A DNA stretch of 64,000 nt from Hippopus hippopus (lineage: Eukaryota; Mollusca; Bivalvia; Cardiida; Cardiidae): NCBI GenBank assembly GCA_946811185.2, contig OX328109.1, forward strand, positions 42,144,129 to 42,208,128, read 5' to 3'. Position numbers and translations under genes: made by a program. Shown piece by piece: positions 12,168 to 24,009 of the stretch (its first letter is position 1; each line of letters opens with the position of its first letter). Below the pieces are notes generated by a model. The model was given only the letters and a program-made list of their open reading frames with translations, did no database searches and was not told the origin of the DNA.

Positions 12168-12236
12168 GGACAGTGTAGATCAAGATCAGACTTCACAGAA
12201 CGTTCAGTCTGATCCGAGATCTACACTGTCCATTAC
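12168..12236. mobile_element. MITE-C core only
   Basis: Palindromic GACAGTGTAGATCAAGATCA ... GATCTACACTGTC, centre TTCACAGAACGTTCAG. Terminal segments are absent. Confidence 0.65.
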
Positions 12237-12343
12237 TATGCTACGGGTACATACTTTTACGGGAACGACCTTTTCAAATAGCAATATTTCGTGCTTTTTA
12301 CCTAATTAAAAAGGTTCGAATCATTAATTTACTGCTTTAAGGG

Positions 12344-12557
12344 TTAATCCTTAGGCTGCTAAGCGAGACTCGCTGACCTTTTGCGGACAGTGTAGATCAA
12401 GATCAGACTGTACAGAACGTGCAGTCTGATCTTTGATCTACACAATCCGAAAAGGAGAAACTTTTCTCCAAAAAACAGAAGTTTGAAATAGCATTATTCG
12501 GGTTTTTCACTACAGGCTTGAAAGTTTCATTTCATTTATTTATCAGAATAAGGGTTA
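12344..12557. mobile_element. MITE-C, full length
   Basis: Begins TTAATCCTTAGGCTGCTAAG, palindrome at about 12386-12452, ends 'ttatcagaataagggtta'. It directly precedes a MITE-A copy. Confidence 0.8.
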
Positions 12558-12580
12558 TGAGTAACACAGACAAACCATAT

Positions 12581-12841
12581 GGCTTGCAACACGCGAAAAG
12601 GGACATTTGGACATTTGCGTAAAATGTCGTCTCGGATCAGCCTGCGCAGTCCGCGCAGGCTGATCCGAGACGGCACTTTACGACTGCATTAGATTTTGTG
12701 CTACAGTAGACATGCGCAAAACAGAAAATTACATAAAAACGGAAAGTGTCGTTTTGGATTAGCCTGCGCGGACTGCGCGGGCTTATTCGAGACGACATTT
12801 TCCGCAAATGTTCGATTGCCCCTTTTCGCGTGTTGCAAGCC
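12581..12841. mobile_element. MITE-A, full length
   Basis: GGCTTGCAAC...GTTGCAAGCC ends, and two internal GCCTGCGCAGTCCGCGCAGG-type palindromes at about 12640-12672 and 12752-12795. Confidence 0.8.
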
Positions 12842-13440
12842 ATAGCGTTTAGCAGTGATAGCTTCTCACCTTTGGCTCTCAGGGGTCATAAGGTTGAAGG
12901 CGTGCTGACTCGGGCTTCTAGCACTGGAATCACGTGACTTGCTGATTACTTGTTTTAAAAAAGTCTCGAAAACAAACACTTTAAGTGTCACAACGACAAG
13001 ATGATATTACGAAACACTATAATTCATGCAAATTTTCTGTCTACAGGAACGAAAAGTCCCTGCGACAAGATGAAATAAAGCGGACAAAATATCAGCTAGT
13101 CCTATAGGATTATATCCGAGGCTTCCGACAAACTGTTTCCGTTTGTGTTGATGACGTCATAATGGCGAAGGGTAGAGACTAAACCTTAATAGAAAAAGCT
13201 AATTTGATTGATAACTCTAAGTGGTTTCTGAACAGATACTGTTACTCTCCATGCCCCAATTTCTCTCAGAGCAAATTGTTTATTACCGCTCCCGAAATGG
13301 GAAAATGTCGGGGGAACGTGGAAGAATGTATTACTATTGCTTTATTGCGAGAACGGAAATACTCTTATGTGATAAAACTTGTATAAGATTCCTGGTTACC
13401 TACCCTTAACTCTTTTAGCGCCACGATGATGCTTTTCCTG
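12842..13440. other. Gene-free stretch
   Basis: No repeat family recognised. A CRE-like TGACGTCA lies at about 13152 next to ATGGCGAAG. A 60-codon ORF around 13204-13386 is unsupported. Confidence 0.35.
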
Positions 13441-13710
13441 TCCGCCCGAGTAGCTCAGTGGTTAGCGTATCTGACTCGTGACCTGGTAGCTACGAGTTCG
13501 GTACCCGGTTGTGGCAAACTTTCTTTCCGGCGATTTTTCGCCTCTCACCACTGACACATATTAGAAAAGTAGTCAGTGACTTGGAGAGAAAGTTGTGTCA
13601 GTAGTGGTGTGAGAAAGCCAAGAAACATACGCGTAGGTGCACTGACCGCCCTGATATGACCTAAGCTGTTAAAACGGCGTTAAACTCCAATACAATCAGT
13701 CAATCAATAC
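13441..13710 (+). mobile_element. tRNA-derived SINE, nearly complete
   Basis: Head GAGTAGCTCAGTGGTTAGCG is a good A box and GAGTTCGGTACCC a good B box. The body then carries the conserved core, and the tail 'aaaacggcgttaaactcc' runs into 'caatcagtcaatcaatac'. One of the clearest tRNA-like heads in the window. The cloverleaf is not intact, so it is not a tRNA gene. Confidence 0.75.
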
Positions 13711-13920
13711 TTTTCCTGAATTGAGTAAAACAAAAGCATGGTGAGATATTTAGCTATATGCCCGTAAAAAAATACCTTTCGCCACGATGTTTCCAAAACT
13801 GTCTACTACAGGAAAGGAAAATGTCCTATGTGAAAATAAAGAGGTAGGTAAACACTTACCATGCCAAAACGAGAGTATAAATGATTCTAAATACTATTAT
13901 AAATAACATTATTATAAATA

Positions 13921-14113
13921 ACTTGAAACTTTCTTGAAGCCGATGGTAAAAACCCAAATTTTGCCATTTCAAAGTAAAGGTATTTTTGGGAAAGAGATTT
14001 CTTCTTATCGACAGTGTAGGTCCAAGATCAGACTACACGTTCTGTGCAGTCTGATCTTGATCTACATTGTCCGCAAAAGGTCAGTGAGTCGCGCTTAGCA
14101 GGCTTAGGGTTTA
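13921..14113. mobile_element. MITE-C copy
   Basis: 'cttgaagccgatggtaaaaa' then the palindrome at about 14010-14075 with GACTACACGTTCTGTGCAGTC at its centre; ends 'gcaggcttagggttta'-like. Confidence 0.75.
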
Positions 14114-14551
14114 TTCGTCGCTGACGACCACGGTAAAATGTATAAACTCCTCCACGTCCTCTACTTTGATAGCACAGTGTTGGAATTTCTTGCGTGTAAT
14201 ATAGCAATTTGACTAAGTGAATGATTAGACAGTTCGTCGGGGTCTAAATTATTATGCATAATTTACAAAACATAATGTTGAATAACACGAGCAGTGTCTA
14301 CTATCTCATAATTGTACGATTGTACTTCTAGACAGTATTTTTAAGTGTGTTTTATTCGGATAGACTGAGAGAAGAATAGTTTGACATACGAAAAAGCTTT
14401 CTTTCCATCTTTTCATCACCCGCTTTGTTTTCTTTTTTTTTTAATTTAATCATCTTCGATTCATAAATTATTTTCACTCTGACACCTGTCCATCCCAAAA
14501 TCTAGCAAAAAGCCACTCATAAACCTCACATATACAACCAATGACCAGCTG

Positions 14552-14627
<76 letters not shown>

Positions 14628-15316
14628 GTCCCGCAAGCACTGTGCAGCCTTAACGTGATCAACTATCTGTGCAAAACGAATTCTAGTTGGTAAATTAGCA
14701 GTGAAAGAGATATACAGGATCTGACAGAAGTTGGCATTTGAGATAAAGAATTACTAAACGAGAAACTGTTACTAGCGAGCCTTTGTCAAAATTTAAAACA
14801 TTTTTTATACTCGTAGACGAATTAAATGAAATTTTCTCTTAAAGCCAAAGAATGTCAGTCTTTTCCTTATCAAATAACGATATCCCACGAATCAAAGGCC
14901 AGAATGTGCAAAACCATACTAATATGTGCACATTGGAATTTTCAGTAAAACCCGACCCATGAAGCTAGGATGAAATGACTAATGATTGAAGTTCATAGGG
15001 ACCCCTTGAATTTTGAAATGTCATAAAAAAAAATGCTTTAGCTATTGTACTGAAAATTTGCATAGTTAATAATATTACCTTTACAAGCTCTGGGTGAAAT
15101 TTTTAGAATTTTTAATATCTTAGTTTGACTTTTTTGCATTCAATGTAATGTTAAAAAGTATGAACAAAACAGCTTAGAAACGGTGGGAGGGTTGAAAGCT
15201 ATTCCGAGTAAAGGGTTTACCTGTTTATGAAAACAATTCTCATGCAAGTGGTCGTCTATTGTTTGAATAGTAAAAACTTCAACTTATAAGGCCCTGATCT
15301 CATCTCGTTTTTTTAT
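14114..15316. other. Gene-free stretch
   Basis: AT-rich DNA. Apart from the dinucleotide repeat below nothing is recognised. Confidence 0.4.
14553..14620. repeat. (TC)n microsatellite
   Basis: About 34 dinucleotide units with one interruption. Confidence 0.9.
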
Positions 15317-15360
15317 TTGCAGGCTGACCTGGGTCGATACTTTTTGCAGGTGCTGTAACC
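15317..15360. mobile_element. MITE-B right-arm scrap
   Basis: 'gcaggctgacctgggtcgat' then 'actttttgcaggtgc', immediately followed by a MITE-C-like element. Confidence 0.55.
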
Positions 15361-15470
15361 CTTTTGGCGCCATGGGCGAAAACAGGGATTTTTGCGGACG
15401 GCATAGATCAAGATCAGACTGCACAGAACGTGCAGTCTGATCTTGGATCCATTCCGTCCGCTTGTGTAGT
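15355..15470. mobile_element. MITE-C variant (GGACGG end subfamily)
   Basis: 'gcggacggcatagatcaag' and 'gatccattccgtccgc' arms round a GACTGCACAGAACGTGCAGTC centre. Flank 'cgccatgggcgaaaacag' is shared with copies at 37262 and 50383. Confidence 0.7.
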
Positions 15471-15852
15471 AAGGCCTATGAGGCAAAAATCCTTCTGAGT
15501 CTCAGTGGATTCTATTTTTAGGCATCGAAAAGGATCGAGTTTATATATTTAGCGCTGAAAGAGTTAAACCACATTTTTCACATCATTACATACCAATATT
15601 TTACGGCCTCAAAATAAGCGTAGCCAAAGAAACCAAACCGTCCAAAATACGATGATATGGATTCATGCAATATACAGACTGCGATATCCTCTATTTCATA
15701 ATAAAATGCTTTGAAACCCTAGATTATATCAATAACTCAAATACTACAAAGGTTTTTTCCAGTCTCTTAATATTCATTTCAGATGATAGCCTGCCGGCTA
15801 GAATATAGGAACTGTCTCGTCGTGATCTTTATTGGTCTATTCATGACTCCAA

Positions 15853-16062
15853 TTAAATCCTAACATGCTAAATAAGTGAAATGAAACTTTGAAGCTGATA
15901 GTAAAACAAATACTGCTATTTCAAATATACTTTCAGGGGAAAAATATCTCCTTATCGGACAGTGTAGATCTAAGATCAGACTGCACGTTATGTGCAGTCT
16001 GATCTTGATCCACACTGCCCGCCGAAGGTCTTTGAGTCGCGCTTAGCAGCTTAACGGTTAAA
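15853..16062. mobile_element. MITE-C copy
   Basis: Starts 'taaatcctaacatgctaaat', palindrome at about 15957-16022, ends 'gcttagcagcttaacggtta'. Confidence 0.75.
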
Positions 16063-16600
16063 CTGTTTCGCATCGTTCACCTTTTGTATGTCTCGTCTTA
16101 TTCTTGCGGTATGTTTCTATCTTTATAATAATTCATGGATGTTCTTCGTTAACTCAGATATTGCGTACTAGCACCTCTTAGTCACTTTGTGCAGAGAAAA
16201 GACCTGGATCAGAATGCATTTTCTTACAGTCTGGTGGAGGTCTATTCACTTTAATACCAAATTACGAGAATAAGGGCTTTTTTCAGGTTTTTTCCCTAAA
16301 CCTATTTGAAGTAAATCATCGGTAAATAAACAGTGACCACTTAACTTCCGTAACGTTTTCTTTTATTATTATTATTATTCTTATTATTATTATATTATTA
16401 CATGTATTATTATTATTATTATTATGCAGGATAAGGGTTGAAATGTAGTTGCTTTTTTGAAGCAATAAAACCGACAGTGTCTTCAACTTCAGTGCTTTGA
16501 TTTTGTTCCGTTAGGGTCGTTTCTACATACATTGGCAGTGATACTCTCAGACGCTAGGCTTTAAACCCGATGTTTATGCCATTTTCCTACACTGGATGAT
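16063..16600. other. Gene-free stretch with ATT repeat
   Basis: (ATT)n occupies about 16362-16424. Otherwise no structure recognised. Confidence 0.45.
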
Positions 16601-16601
16601 T

Positions 16602-16697
16602 GATTGACTTTATGGTGTTTAACGCCGTTTTCAATATATTCCAGTTATCTTGCGGCGGCCAGTGCATCTATCCATGCTTTCCTGGAGTTTTCTTTCT
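16602..16697 (-). mobile_element. SINE 3' fragment
   Basis: 'ttaacgccgttttcaatat' and 'gcggcggccagtgcatctat' are the minus-strand SINE tail and core. The element is cut at about 16697, where MITE-E begins. Confidence 0.65.
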
Positions 16698-16835
16698 TTC
16701 CGAAAGTGACACAACTCCTGATTGGCTAAACCGTTTGGTTTAGCCAATCAGGAGTTGTGTTACTTTCATTTTAGAAAATCTTAGAGAATAAGACTAAGAA
16801 TGTTCTTAAGAATGATTGGTGAATGAGGACCTTGA
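16695..16835. mobile_element. MITE-E, left end lost
   Basis: Central palindrome 'ctgattggctaaaccgtttg' / 'gtttagccaatcaggag' flanked by GTGACACAACT and AGTTGTGTTAC; ends 'gattggtgaatgaggacc'. Confidence 0.7.
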
Positions 16836-17690
16836 ATATAAATATCAAGACGAAGTGTAGCATCTGTGTAACATCTGAATGTACACACCTTAAAGAAAAG
16901 TAATGCCGGAGTATGTACACCAAGAAGATGTGTGGCATCTAGATATTAACGCCACGAAGACGTGTAGCATCACTCGTCACAACTCGGCCGATTCCGTAGG
17001 CTACCTACATCTAACCTCGTCTGTATAACGGTCGTTTCCATTTGAACTGCCAATCACGTGATCTTAGACATGGCGGCGCCACTGTCAGTCGTTTAGCAAC
17101 GACATAAACAACCTCGATGAAGTTATTCACATCTATCTATCTGTCGGTGAAAACTTCAATCGCAATAGATAAACTACGTTAAGAAATTAATGTACTATAT
17201 ACGAACTGTTTGTCAACTGAAATATATTTAGAAAGATTTCGATAGAAAACTGAGACGCAAGTTTTCTTTTTTGCGAGGAGCCTTACAATTTTCAGAACGG
17301 TAAACCGGCGTATTTCCGGCGATGAAAGGTACCGTGTAGGTGCATATCAAGCTACCAGATACAGCCGAGGGACTTGATGGCTCCCACCACTCTAGGTATG
17401 CCGAATGGTGTAGCACCTGGCTTTGAAACATAAAAAAAGGTGTTACATCTGAGTATTAAAATCCATGTGTGTGCCGGGTTGCACCAGCGTTAGACTAGGG
17501 TTCCGGAGTGTCTGCCCAAAGACACTCCAACCACAATAACCTAGCACATCGAGGTACAATCAAACTCAGGGACCCCCGGTTCGCAAATGCTTTACGGTCA
17601 CCGCCGAGCCAAAAAGGACCCCATATCAGCCGCAGTATTTTCGTTCTTAGTATGTGGAAGGGCTTGCGCAATTGGCCGTAGCACTTCGGC
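16836..17690. other. Moderately GC-containing unique stretch
   Basis: Holds 'acatggcggcgccactgtc' near 17068, a word like those in animal promoters, but no TATA box or downstream exon was found. A minus-strand ORF at 17228-17431 is discussed among the rejected items. Confidence 0.3.
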
Positions 17691-17692
17691 CT

Positions 17693-17795
17693 TTACAAAT
17701 AGCAAAAAGTTTCGACCGATGTCAGCCTGCGCAGGCTGACACAGGTCGATACTCTTTGCAGATAGATTAAACCCTCTTTTCACAAAGCATGACCC
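17693..17795. mobile_element. MITE-B fragment
   Basis: 'caaaaagtttcgaccgatgt', 'cagcctgcgcaggctgaca' and 'ttttcacaaagcatgaccc'. The palindrome has lost its central spacer. Confidence 0.65.
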
Positions 17796-18079
17796 ATATT
17801 GGTTGGGCAGAAGTTGATATCTATACATCAGCGTGGTCGAGATTCCCTGAACATAGATTGCCATTATTTCAGACTATTGCCTGCAGACCTATTGATATGT
17901 ATAGAACCATATTTCTGGAGCTGTCTCGAACTGATCATTGTTGCTTTATTTATGATACCAATTAAACTATAGCGCGTCTTTGGGTTTCCGCTGTACGTCT
18001 TCTATAATGTTCACGGTATGTTGCTATATTGACAGTTTATGGTTGTTCTTTCTTTAACGCTGTACGCTGTCGGTGCTTT

Positions 18080-18232
18080 AAGAAAATTTCTAAATTTGAC
18101 AGTAACACAACTTCTGATTGGCTAAACCAAATTGTTAAGCCAATCAGTAGTTGTGTTACTGTCAAATTTAGAAAATTCTGGAAAATAACACTGAGAAGGT
18201 TCTGAAAAATGGTTGGTGAATACAGATCCAGG
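18080..18232. mobile_element. MITE-E copy, left end short
   Basis: 'tctgattggctaaaccaaat' mirrored by 'taagccaatcagtagttg'; ends 'ggttggtgaatacagatcc'. Confidence 0.7.
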
Positions 18233-18422
18233 GTCCGTATTTACTAACCATTCCCAAGAACATTCATAGTCTAATTATAGATTTAGAAAGACGCAGAACT
18301 TCTGATTGGCCAAGCCAAATGCTTTAGCCAATCGGAAGCCGTGTTACTTTCAAATATAAAAAAATTCTTGAGAATAAGGCTAAAAACGTTTTTTAAGAAT
18401 GGTTGGTGATTACGGGATCAGG
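18229..18422. mobile_element. MITE-E, full length, abutting the previous copy
   Basis: Starts 'gggtccgtatttactaacca', palindrome centred near 18317, ends 'ggttggtgattacgggatc'. Two MITE-E copies stand end to end. Confidence 0.7.
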
Positions 18423-18725
18423 CCACACCAAACATCGCTGTTTCGCTGGTTCAATTCCCAGCCCCGATGATGATTATTTTCGTGGATTTATGATAGTCAT
18501 TGCGACAGATTTCATCACCACCCCCCTCCCCTTAACGTTCAACTATATTTCGACGACGTCTATATAGTAAAAGCAGCCACAGGTTGGGAAAGAATGGTGT
18601 GCAAAGTATTGTAAAAGAGGTCCAGGAACGTACGGATATGTGCACTGGTCTGCACGTTATAACCGGCATATTGTTGAAAACGGCCTTAAACACCCAGCAA
18701 AGAAACAAAGAAACAAACAAGTAAA
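18423..18725 (+). mobile_element. tRNA-derived SINE
   Basis: B box GGTTCAATTCCC near 18448, body with 'gtgcactggtctgcacgtta', tail 'gttgaaaacggccttaaaca' followed by a CAAAGAAACAAA simple tail. The A box is not clear. Confidence 0.65.
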
Positions 18726-18786
18726 AATCTGGCATTGTTTTAAAGTCGTCTGCTGCAGGTGGTAGTGGTGGTAACTCTGTACCAAA

Positions 18787-18998
18787 CGACAAAATTTTAG
18801 ACTAATCCAAATTCAAAGCATTGCAGACGGCAAATTAGATGTGATTCAAATTGACGGGATTGCTTTTAGAAACGGTAGAAAACAATGTGGGGAAAGGAGA
18901 AAATGCTGGTTATCAGCATTTTCTCCTTTTCCCACAATGTTTTCAAAAATCTCTTTTCCTAGGGTCGTTAAAACACGGGATTTTTTTTTTGGTAATGA
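18787..18998. mobile_element. MITE-D copy
   Basis: Starts 'acgacaaaattttagacta', central palindrome 'aacaatgtggggaaaggag' mirrored at about 18920-18950, ends 'aaaacacgggattt' with a T-run replacing the usual end. Confidence 0.7.
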
Positions 18999-19835
18999 GT
19001 TTATAATACACTGAGTCATGCCGCCTACATACTGCCTGCCAACATCTTTTCAATTTTTTTTTGATGATAAGATTTTCTATGGTTCAGATAAAATCTGACA
19101 GCTTTTTAATCAAAAGCGATAATGAGAATGACAAACATAACGAGAAAAAAATATTGTCTGTTTTTGTTTTTCGACACCTTGTCGAAGATGGTATGAAGCT
19201 CGTTTATAAGGTTGTTGATGTCCTTGATTTTAGCTGTTTTTTCTAGATGTTATGACAAAAATTAAAAGAGACGGACCGACAGACCGACGGACGAACGGGT
19301 GGGGGTAGGGCGGGCGGGCGGACAGACAGACAAGAGACTGAGAGAGGGAGAATGCAAGAGACGGTGAATGAGAGAGAGGGAGAATGAGAGAGACGATGAA
19401 TGAGAGAGAGAAACAGAGACAGACAGACAGACAGACAGACAGAAAAAGCTTAGGGAAAAAAGACAACATGAAATAAAATAGTGTGAAATAAAACTGCTTG
19501 GCAAAATCTATTTTGTTTTTTGTTATACTCAAGCCTAGGCTACAAAAAGCCACACGAAACAAAACACAGTCTTGTTTTCAGCATGAAACACAACAATTTT
19601 TATAACCAAAATAAGTCCGTCACTATTCAAAGAAGTATTGATACACGTCGCTCTCGACGAAAAAAATACAGAGAAACTGTAGCTGTGAAATGCGCGGTCT
19701 TGAAAATCTAGATTAACAGAGGAAACACACATTCATAAATTAATTAAAACTACAATAATCAGAATTCCAACAAAAATTGTCTATAATACGAAAAGTGCAT
19801 TGTACCTTTCACAAAACGATACCATGTTCTACGAC
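18999..19835. other. Low-complexity purine tract and unique DNA
   Basis: From about 19268 to 19445 the strand is a purine-rich GAGA/AGAC simple repeat. The ORFs through it are composition artefacts. The rest shows nothing. Confidence 0.5.
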
Positions 19836-19925
19836 CCTAAGAAAGATGACTTTTGAAAAAAATATTGTGAAAAAGGAGATAATGCTGGTGAAAACCATTT
19901 TCTCCATTTTCAAATAATGTCTTCT
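19836..19925. mobile_element. MITE-D core, diverged
   Basis: 'aatattgtgaaaaaggagat' and 'accattttctccattttca' around GCTGGTGAAAACC. Confidence 0.55.
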
Positions 19926-20780
19926 GTTCCCTCATAGACAAAACTTATTAGAGCCACATTTATTTTGTATTATCTTTCACATAACACCCTCTGATTGAAA
20001 ACCTGTCAGATGTTTATCTATTCATTCCAACTGTTATCACCAAACAATTCGCAATTTCTTGGCACAAAGATGGTCTTGCAGGCCAAAGCGAAAAGCGAAG
20101 TAACACCAGAACGGACTGCTTCCGGGTCGTTGTACCTGGTCAAGAATAACCCTATTTAAAAATTTGATACTGAGCACTTCTGCTGCACTGTTTCATCATA
20201 AAAGATGAGAAGGTCAAATTTAACAGGTGTTTCTGATATTTATTTGGTGATTTCCCGAAAAAGAGAGTATACATGTAATTTTGCCATTTCTTGAGAAAGC
20301 ATTTGGTATAACCTCAGTAAAGCCGTCTTTTTACCATGATTCTTCAAGGACAATTCTGTTTTAAATAAAATCATTAACAACCGCATTACGCAACAAACAA
20401 CACTCAACCCCCCCTCCAAAAAAATCCCACAATGATTAATGTTTGCAAGTATTTCCCTTTCATCTAGAGAAATGCTTGTGAGGAAAAAAAGGCTTTGCGC
20501 CGCACCCAAAAGGCTGTATAATTATATTTTTCGAAGATACAAAGATGTTATTATTGTTGTTGACGTCATCATCGTCGTTATTTGTTGTTGTTGTAAATTG
20601 GCCAACCTGGTCTGGGTCTCAGTAAATGAACTCTAATTATTAAAAACAACAGCAGGAACATCAAAAACAGGCAAAGTTCTAAATTCGAAAACTAAACGAG
20701 CTTTCTGATTGGTTGAGATCTCTAGAGACATCCAATCAGGGTGCTCGTCTCGAAATTCACAATCTGATTTACTCGTTAAC
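19926..20780. other. Gene-free stretch
   Basis: Nothing beyond a short inverted repeat (TGATTGGTTGAGATCTC / GACATCCAATCA) near 20710-20745. Confidence 0.4.
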
Positions 20781-20784
20781 CACA

Positions 20785-20998
20785 CTACAAACTTTTGTAT
20801 TCCTCTAGACTGAGAACATTTGCAGACGACAAATTAAATGTGGATTGAAGAATCTTATTTTCTTTAAAAAGATAGAAAACATTGTCGGAAAAGAAGAAAA
20901 ATGCTGGTTACCAGCATTTTTCTTCTTTTCCCACAATGTTTTCTACAGCCTTTTTTCACAGCTTCGTTAAAACTCGGGAAAGCTTGGTATAGGGTTAC
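20785..20998. mobile_element. MITE-D copy
   Basis: 'ctagactgagaacatttgca', palindrome centred at about 20910 (ATGCTGGTTACCAGCAT), ends 'gcttggtatagggtta'. Confidence 0.75.
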
Positions 20999-21289
20999 TA
21001 ATCAGGCCGTTTTGAATACTGATATGCGACAAAATGACGAGCAATCCCATCACAATCAAGAGAGTTTCAAAAAGTCAAGCCAATTAGGCACCCACACCAT
21101 TATCCTGCAGCGAGTTTTGTTGTCGCCGTGGTTCAGAAAATTGATTGGAAATATGATATGAATGACAAACATATTTTACCCTTCGAATGTCATGCATTGT
21201 ACCAAGCATATCATCTAATGATTATCAACCTCAGATTTTTTGTGAAAATGAATAATTGTTTGTATGACATTCCTCATTTTTTTGGTGTT

Positions 21290-21500
21290 TGACGCTAAAA
21301 TAGAAACAAGAAATATCTTTAAAGATAGACGGTGTAAATTTGACAGCAAATAGGCAGGGGTCCTTAGAATAAACTTGTCTCCATTATTGACCACAGGGAC
21401 CCTTAGAATAAACATGTCTACATTTTTTACCAATCGCTAACTTCTATTTATTCATTTGTTATCAGTACCAAAATGTAGGTCAAAAGCCAGCACATTCAAC
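21290..21500. repeat. Dispersed repeat F, copy 1
   Basis: 'acaagaaatatctttaaaga', 'gacccttagaataaacatgt' and 'tatttattcatttgttatc' recur at 24505-24665 and 32565-32715. A roughly 25-bp part is duplicated internally ('ccttagaataaac' twice). Nature unknown. Confidence 0.6.
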
Positions 21501-21924
21501 TACGCCTGAAACCCCGTTTCAACCGTAACACTCATCCTCGTATCCGACCGATTTTTAGTCTCCGAATAACAGGATATCTCCTCAATATTTTCCTCTTCAC
21601 AACATAGTGTTGTGATTCAGGAGATAAGTGTTTGTGTAACTGACATAAATATTGCTCCTCAAGGAAAAAAATAATATTTCCTTAAATTGAATCTTATCTT
21701 GTAGTTCTTTACCTGACGCCAAAATTTTTCGAGCTGTCAAAAATTAATTTATTTGCAGACTAAAATTAAAACGTGTCTCAAATTATGGCATTTTTTTTTT
21801 TAAATGTTAAAACGATTGTGTGCATTGGTGAACTTGGTAATCAGCATTTCCTCGTTTTTTTTATCTATTTTCAAATGTTTTTTTTTTTTCTGGAATGAGG
21901 GATAGATTGGTTAAATGTATTTTT

Positions 21925-22152
21925 AATCCTTAACCTTCTTAATCAGTATAATGAAACTTTCGGACTTTCGCGCCGATAGTAAAAACCCAAACTTTGCTAT
22001 TTCAAAGTTTCTTTGGCAAGGGGGGGGGGGGGGGGGAATGTCTCCTAATCGGAATGGGAAAATCCAAGATCAGGCTGCACGTTCTGTGCAGTCTGATAAT
22101 AATCTATACTGTCGGGAAAAGGTCCTTGAATCGTGCTTAGCAGCCTTAGGAA
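21925..22152. mobile_element. MITE-C copy
   Basis: Starts 'aatccttaaccttcttaatc', contains an 18-nt G run at 22020-22037 and a GGCTGCACGTTCTGTGCAGTC core, ends 'gcagccttaggaata'. Confidence 0.65.
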
Positions 22153-22237
22153 TAAATGAAGGTTTCTTACGATTATGAAAACGTCGATGTCCACGTGATT
22201 TCTTCTCACCTACAGTTCATGACATCGTTTACTCTTT

Positions 22238-22365
22238 CAGCCCCATACGCTAAAATAGGGATTTTTACGACCGGCATAGTTCAAAATCAGACTGCACAGA
22301 ACATGTGGTCTGACTAAACAAGCGGACAGTATAGATCCAAGATCAGACTGCACGTTACACTAATT
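22238..22365. mobile_element. Two truncated MITE-C pieces side by side
   Basis: 'gaccggcatagttcaaaatc' with an 'actgcacagaacatgtgg' centre is followed by 'gcggacagtatagatccaag' and a truncated core. Confidence 0.6.
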
Positions 22366-22575
22366 TCTTTCTGTAAATAATTAAGTAAACAGAAACATTA
22401 AGTTTGATAATGTTTTACGCCGATCGCAAAACCTACTTTTCTCGCCAACTTTAGTCGAAATGATAAAGAAATTGCCCCATATTTATTCGAAATGTAAGAG
22501 CACAAAATCTACACGCACTTCTGAAGACAACGAATTCGGATTAAGGAAAACACAAACAATTGTATCACTCGCAAA

Positions 22576-22758
22576 ATGTGGCTATTGTTTGTTTTAATAG
22601 TATTGTCTGCGTTCACGTGTCCGAGCCAGGGATATGAAAGATATACCGAGCTGGACATCACAAATCCAACATGGTCAAACCTCTTCAAAACATTATACGA
22701 ACAAGGAGAGGTTTCTGTAAAACCAGACACTATTCGTTTTCTTCACGTTATTAAGTAT
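22576..22758 (+). CDS. First coding exon of a putative secreted protein
   Basis: The exon starts with an ATG followed by a clear signal peptide (MWLLFVLIVLSAFTCPSQG, predicted cleavage near residue 19-20). The mature part follows, with two Trp/Phe-containing stretches and acidic and polar residues. A strong donor, TAT|GTAAGT, lies at 22759 and closes the exon in phase 0. A second possible donor, GTATGT, is 4 nt upstream. Immediately downstream a MITE-A begins at 22800, inside the intron. The phase matches the candidate terminal exon at 25299. The family is not recognised. Whether further exons lie between is open. Confidence 0.5.
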
Positions 22759-22799
22759 GTAAGTACCATTTATCAATACTTGATATTATACTATTATAT

Positions 22800-23060
22800 G
22801 GCTTGCAACACGCGAAAAGAGGCATTCGGACTTTTGCGAAAAGTGTCGTCTCGGATCAGCTTGCGCAGTCCGCGCAAGCTAATCCGAGACGGCACTTTAT
22901 GACTACATTAGATTTTGTTCTTCATTAGACTTGCGCAAAAAAGAAAATTACATAAAAACGGAAAGTGCCGTCTCGGATTAGTCTGCTCGGACTGCGCAGG
23001 CTGATCCGAGACGACACTTTACGCAAATGTCCGAATGCCCCTTTTCGCGTGTTGCAGGCC
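22800..23060. mobile_element. MITE-A, full length, intronic
   Basis: GGCTTGCAAC start, GTTGCAGGCC end, both internal palindromes present. Lies 41 bp downstream of the donor of the preceding exon. Confidence 0.8.
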
Positions 23061-23164
23061 ACATTATCATAATGAAATCCAAGTAGCTGGCTTGGCTTGG
23101 CAGAGCTACAGGCTTATATTGCAGGACTGTGAGACGCATTTTTCATATCATCTTTTTATTTTTA

Positions 23165-23366
23165 CCACTAAACCACAAAATAAATGAAACTTTCAAGCCG
23201 ATACTAAAATCCAAAATTCTGCTGTTGCATTAATTATTTTGGGGAAAAATATCTCCTTATCGGACAGTGTAGGTCCAAGATCAGACTGCACTTTCTTTGC
23301 AGTCTGATCTTGATCTACACTGTCCGCAAAAGGTCCTTGAGTAGTTTTTAGCAGCCTAAGGGTTAA
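23165..23366. mobile_element. MITE-C copy
   Basis: 'tgaaactttcaagccgatac', palindrome about 23262-23328 (core GACTGCACTTTCTTTGCAGTC), ends 'gcagcctaagggttaa'. Confidence 0.75.
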
Positions 23367-24009
23367 ACTTAAAGTAGAAAGTGCGTCTTATAGGCGAGAC
23401 ATACTAATTTATAGATTAATGCTTTTCGCAATTAGTTCATTGGATTAAGAGATGAACATCTGAGAAAACAGCAACTGCATAGACATTTTAAACAGCCAGT
23501 CATCTGAATTTTGGTGCAATCTGCCGTCGTTGTACCTCATAGCCTTGTTAGGTTCCTTGTTGCATCCCGGTACTCGCACAAATACTCGCTATTTTTTATG
23601 TTAAGTGTGACATGTATCAATTTGAATATAATTTGTAAAGGTAATTAAAAGTGGTGCAATACAAAGAACGTCTTTTGCTAATGTGTATTATATAAATCAG
23701 AATATTTTGACCCACAACAGTTTGTAGGTTGTAATAATTTGTACTGCCGAAGTAGACTTAATAGTGTAGTGACAGTATTCAAACATGAGCTGTCTCCCAT
23801 TTATTACATCTATAACTTTGTTAAATTGGCCGCTTGTTATGAACATTTGTTCTTGTGTAAGGTATTAATATTTGACAAATAAGTCATTCTTATGGATATA
23901 AAATATAAAAATGTAGCTAAGCATAAAAAAAAATCCTAGATAAATTAACAAAAAATTCCGCACTGTTTGATTGTACAAATCACACAAAGTTGTCGTAACA
24001 TAAACATAT
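23367..24009. other. Gene-free stretch
   Basis: AT-rich, no repeat recognised. If the flanking exons are joined this is intron. Confidence 0.4.

Noticed and set aside
12637..12843. 68-codon minus-strand ORF, with similar ones at 4529, 31636 and 44100
   Set aside because: All are translations of MITE-A. The shared peptide reflects the repeat, not a gene family.
13441..13520. Possible functional tRNA gene
   Set aside because: A and B boxes are good, but no acceptor stem or complete cloverleaf forms, and a SINE body and tail follow directly.
17228..17431. Minus-strand ORF; an alternative frame reads PRVVGAI, reminiscent of the Harbinger-type (HARBI1) nuclease core
   Set aside because: The similarity is about seven residues, the following catalytic context is absent and a stop follows shortly. 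Not enough for a call without a search.
19230..19562. 110-codon minus-strand ORF rich in Ser/Leu/Phe
   Set aside because: Low-complexity translation of a GAGA/AGAC simple repeat.
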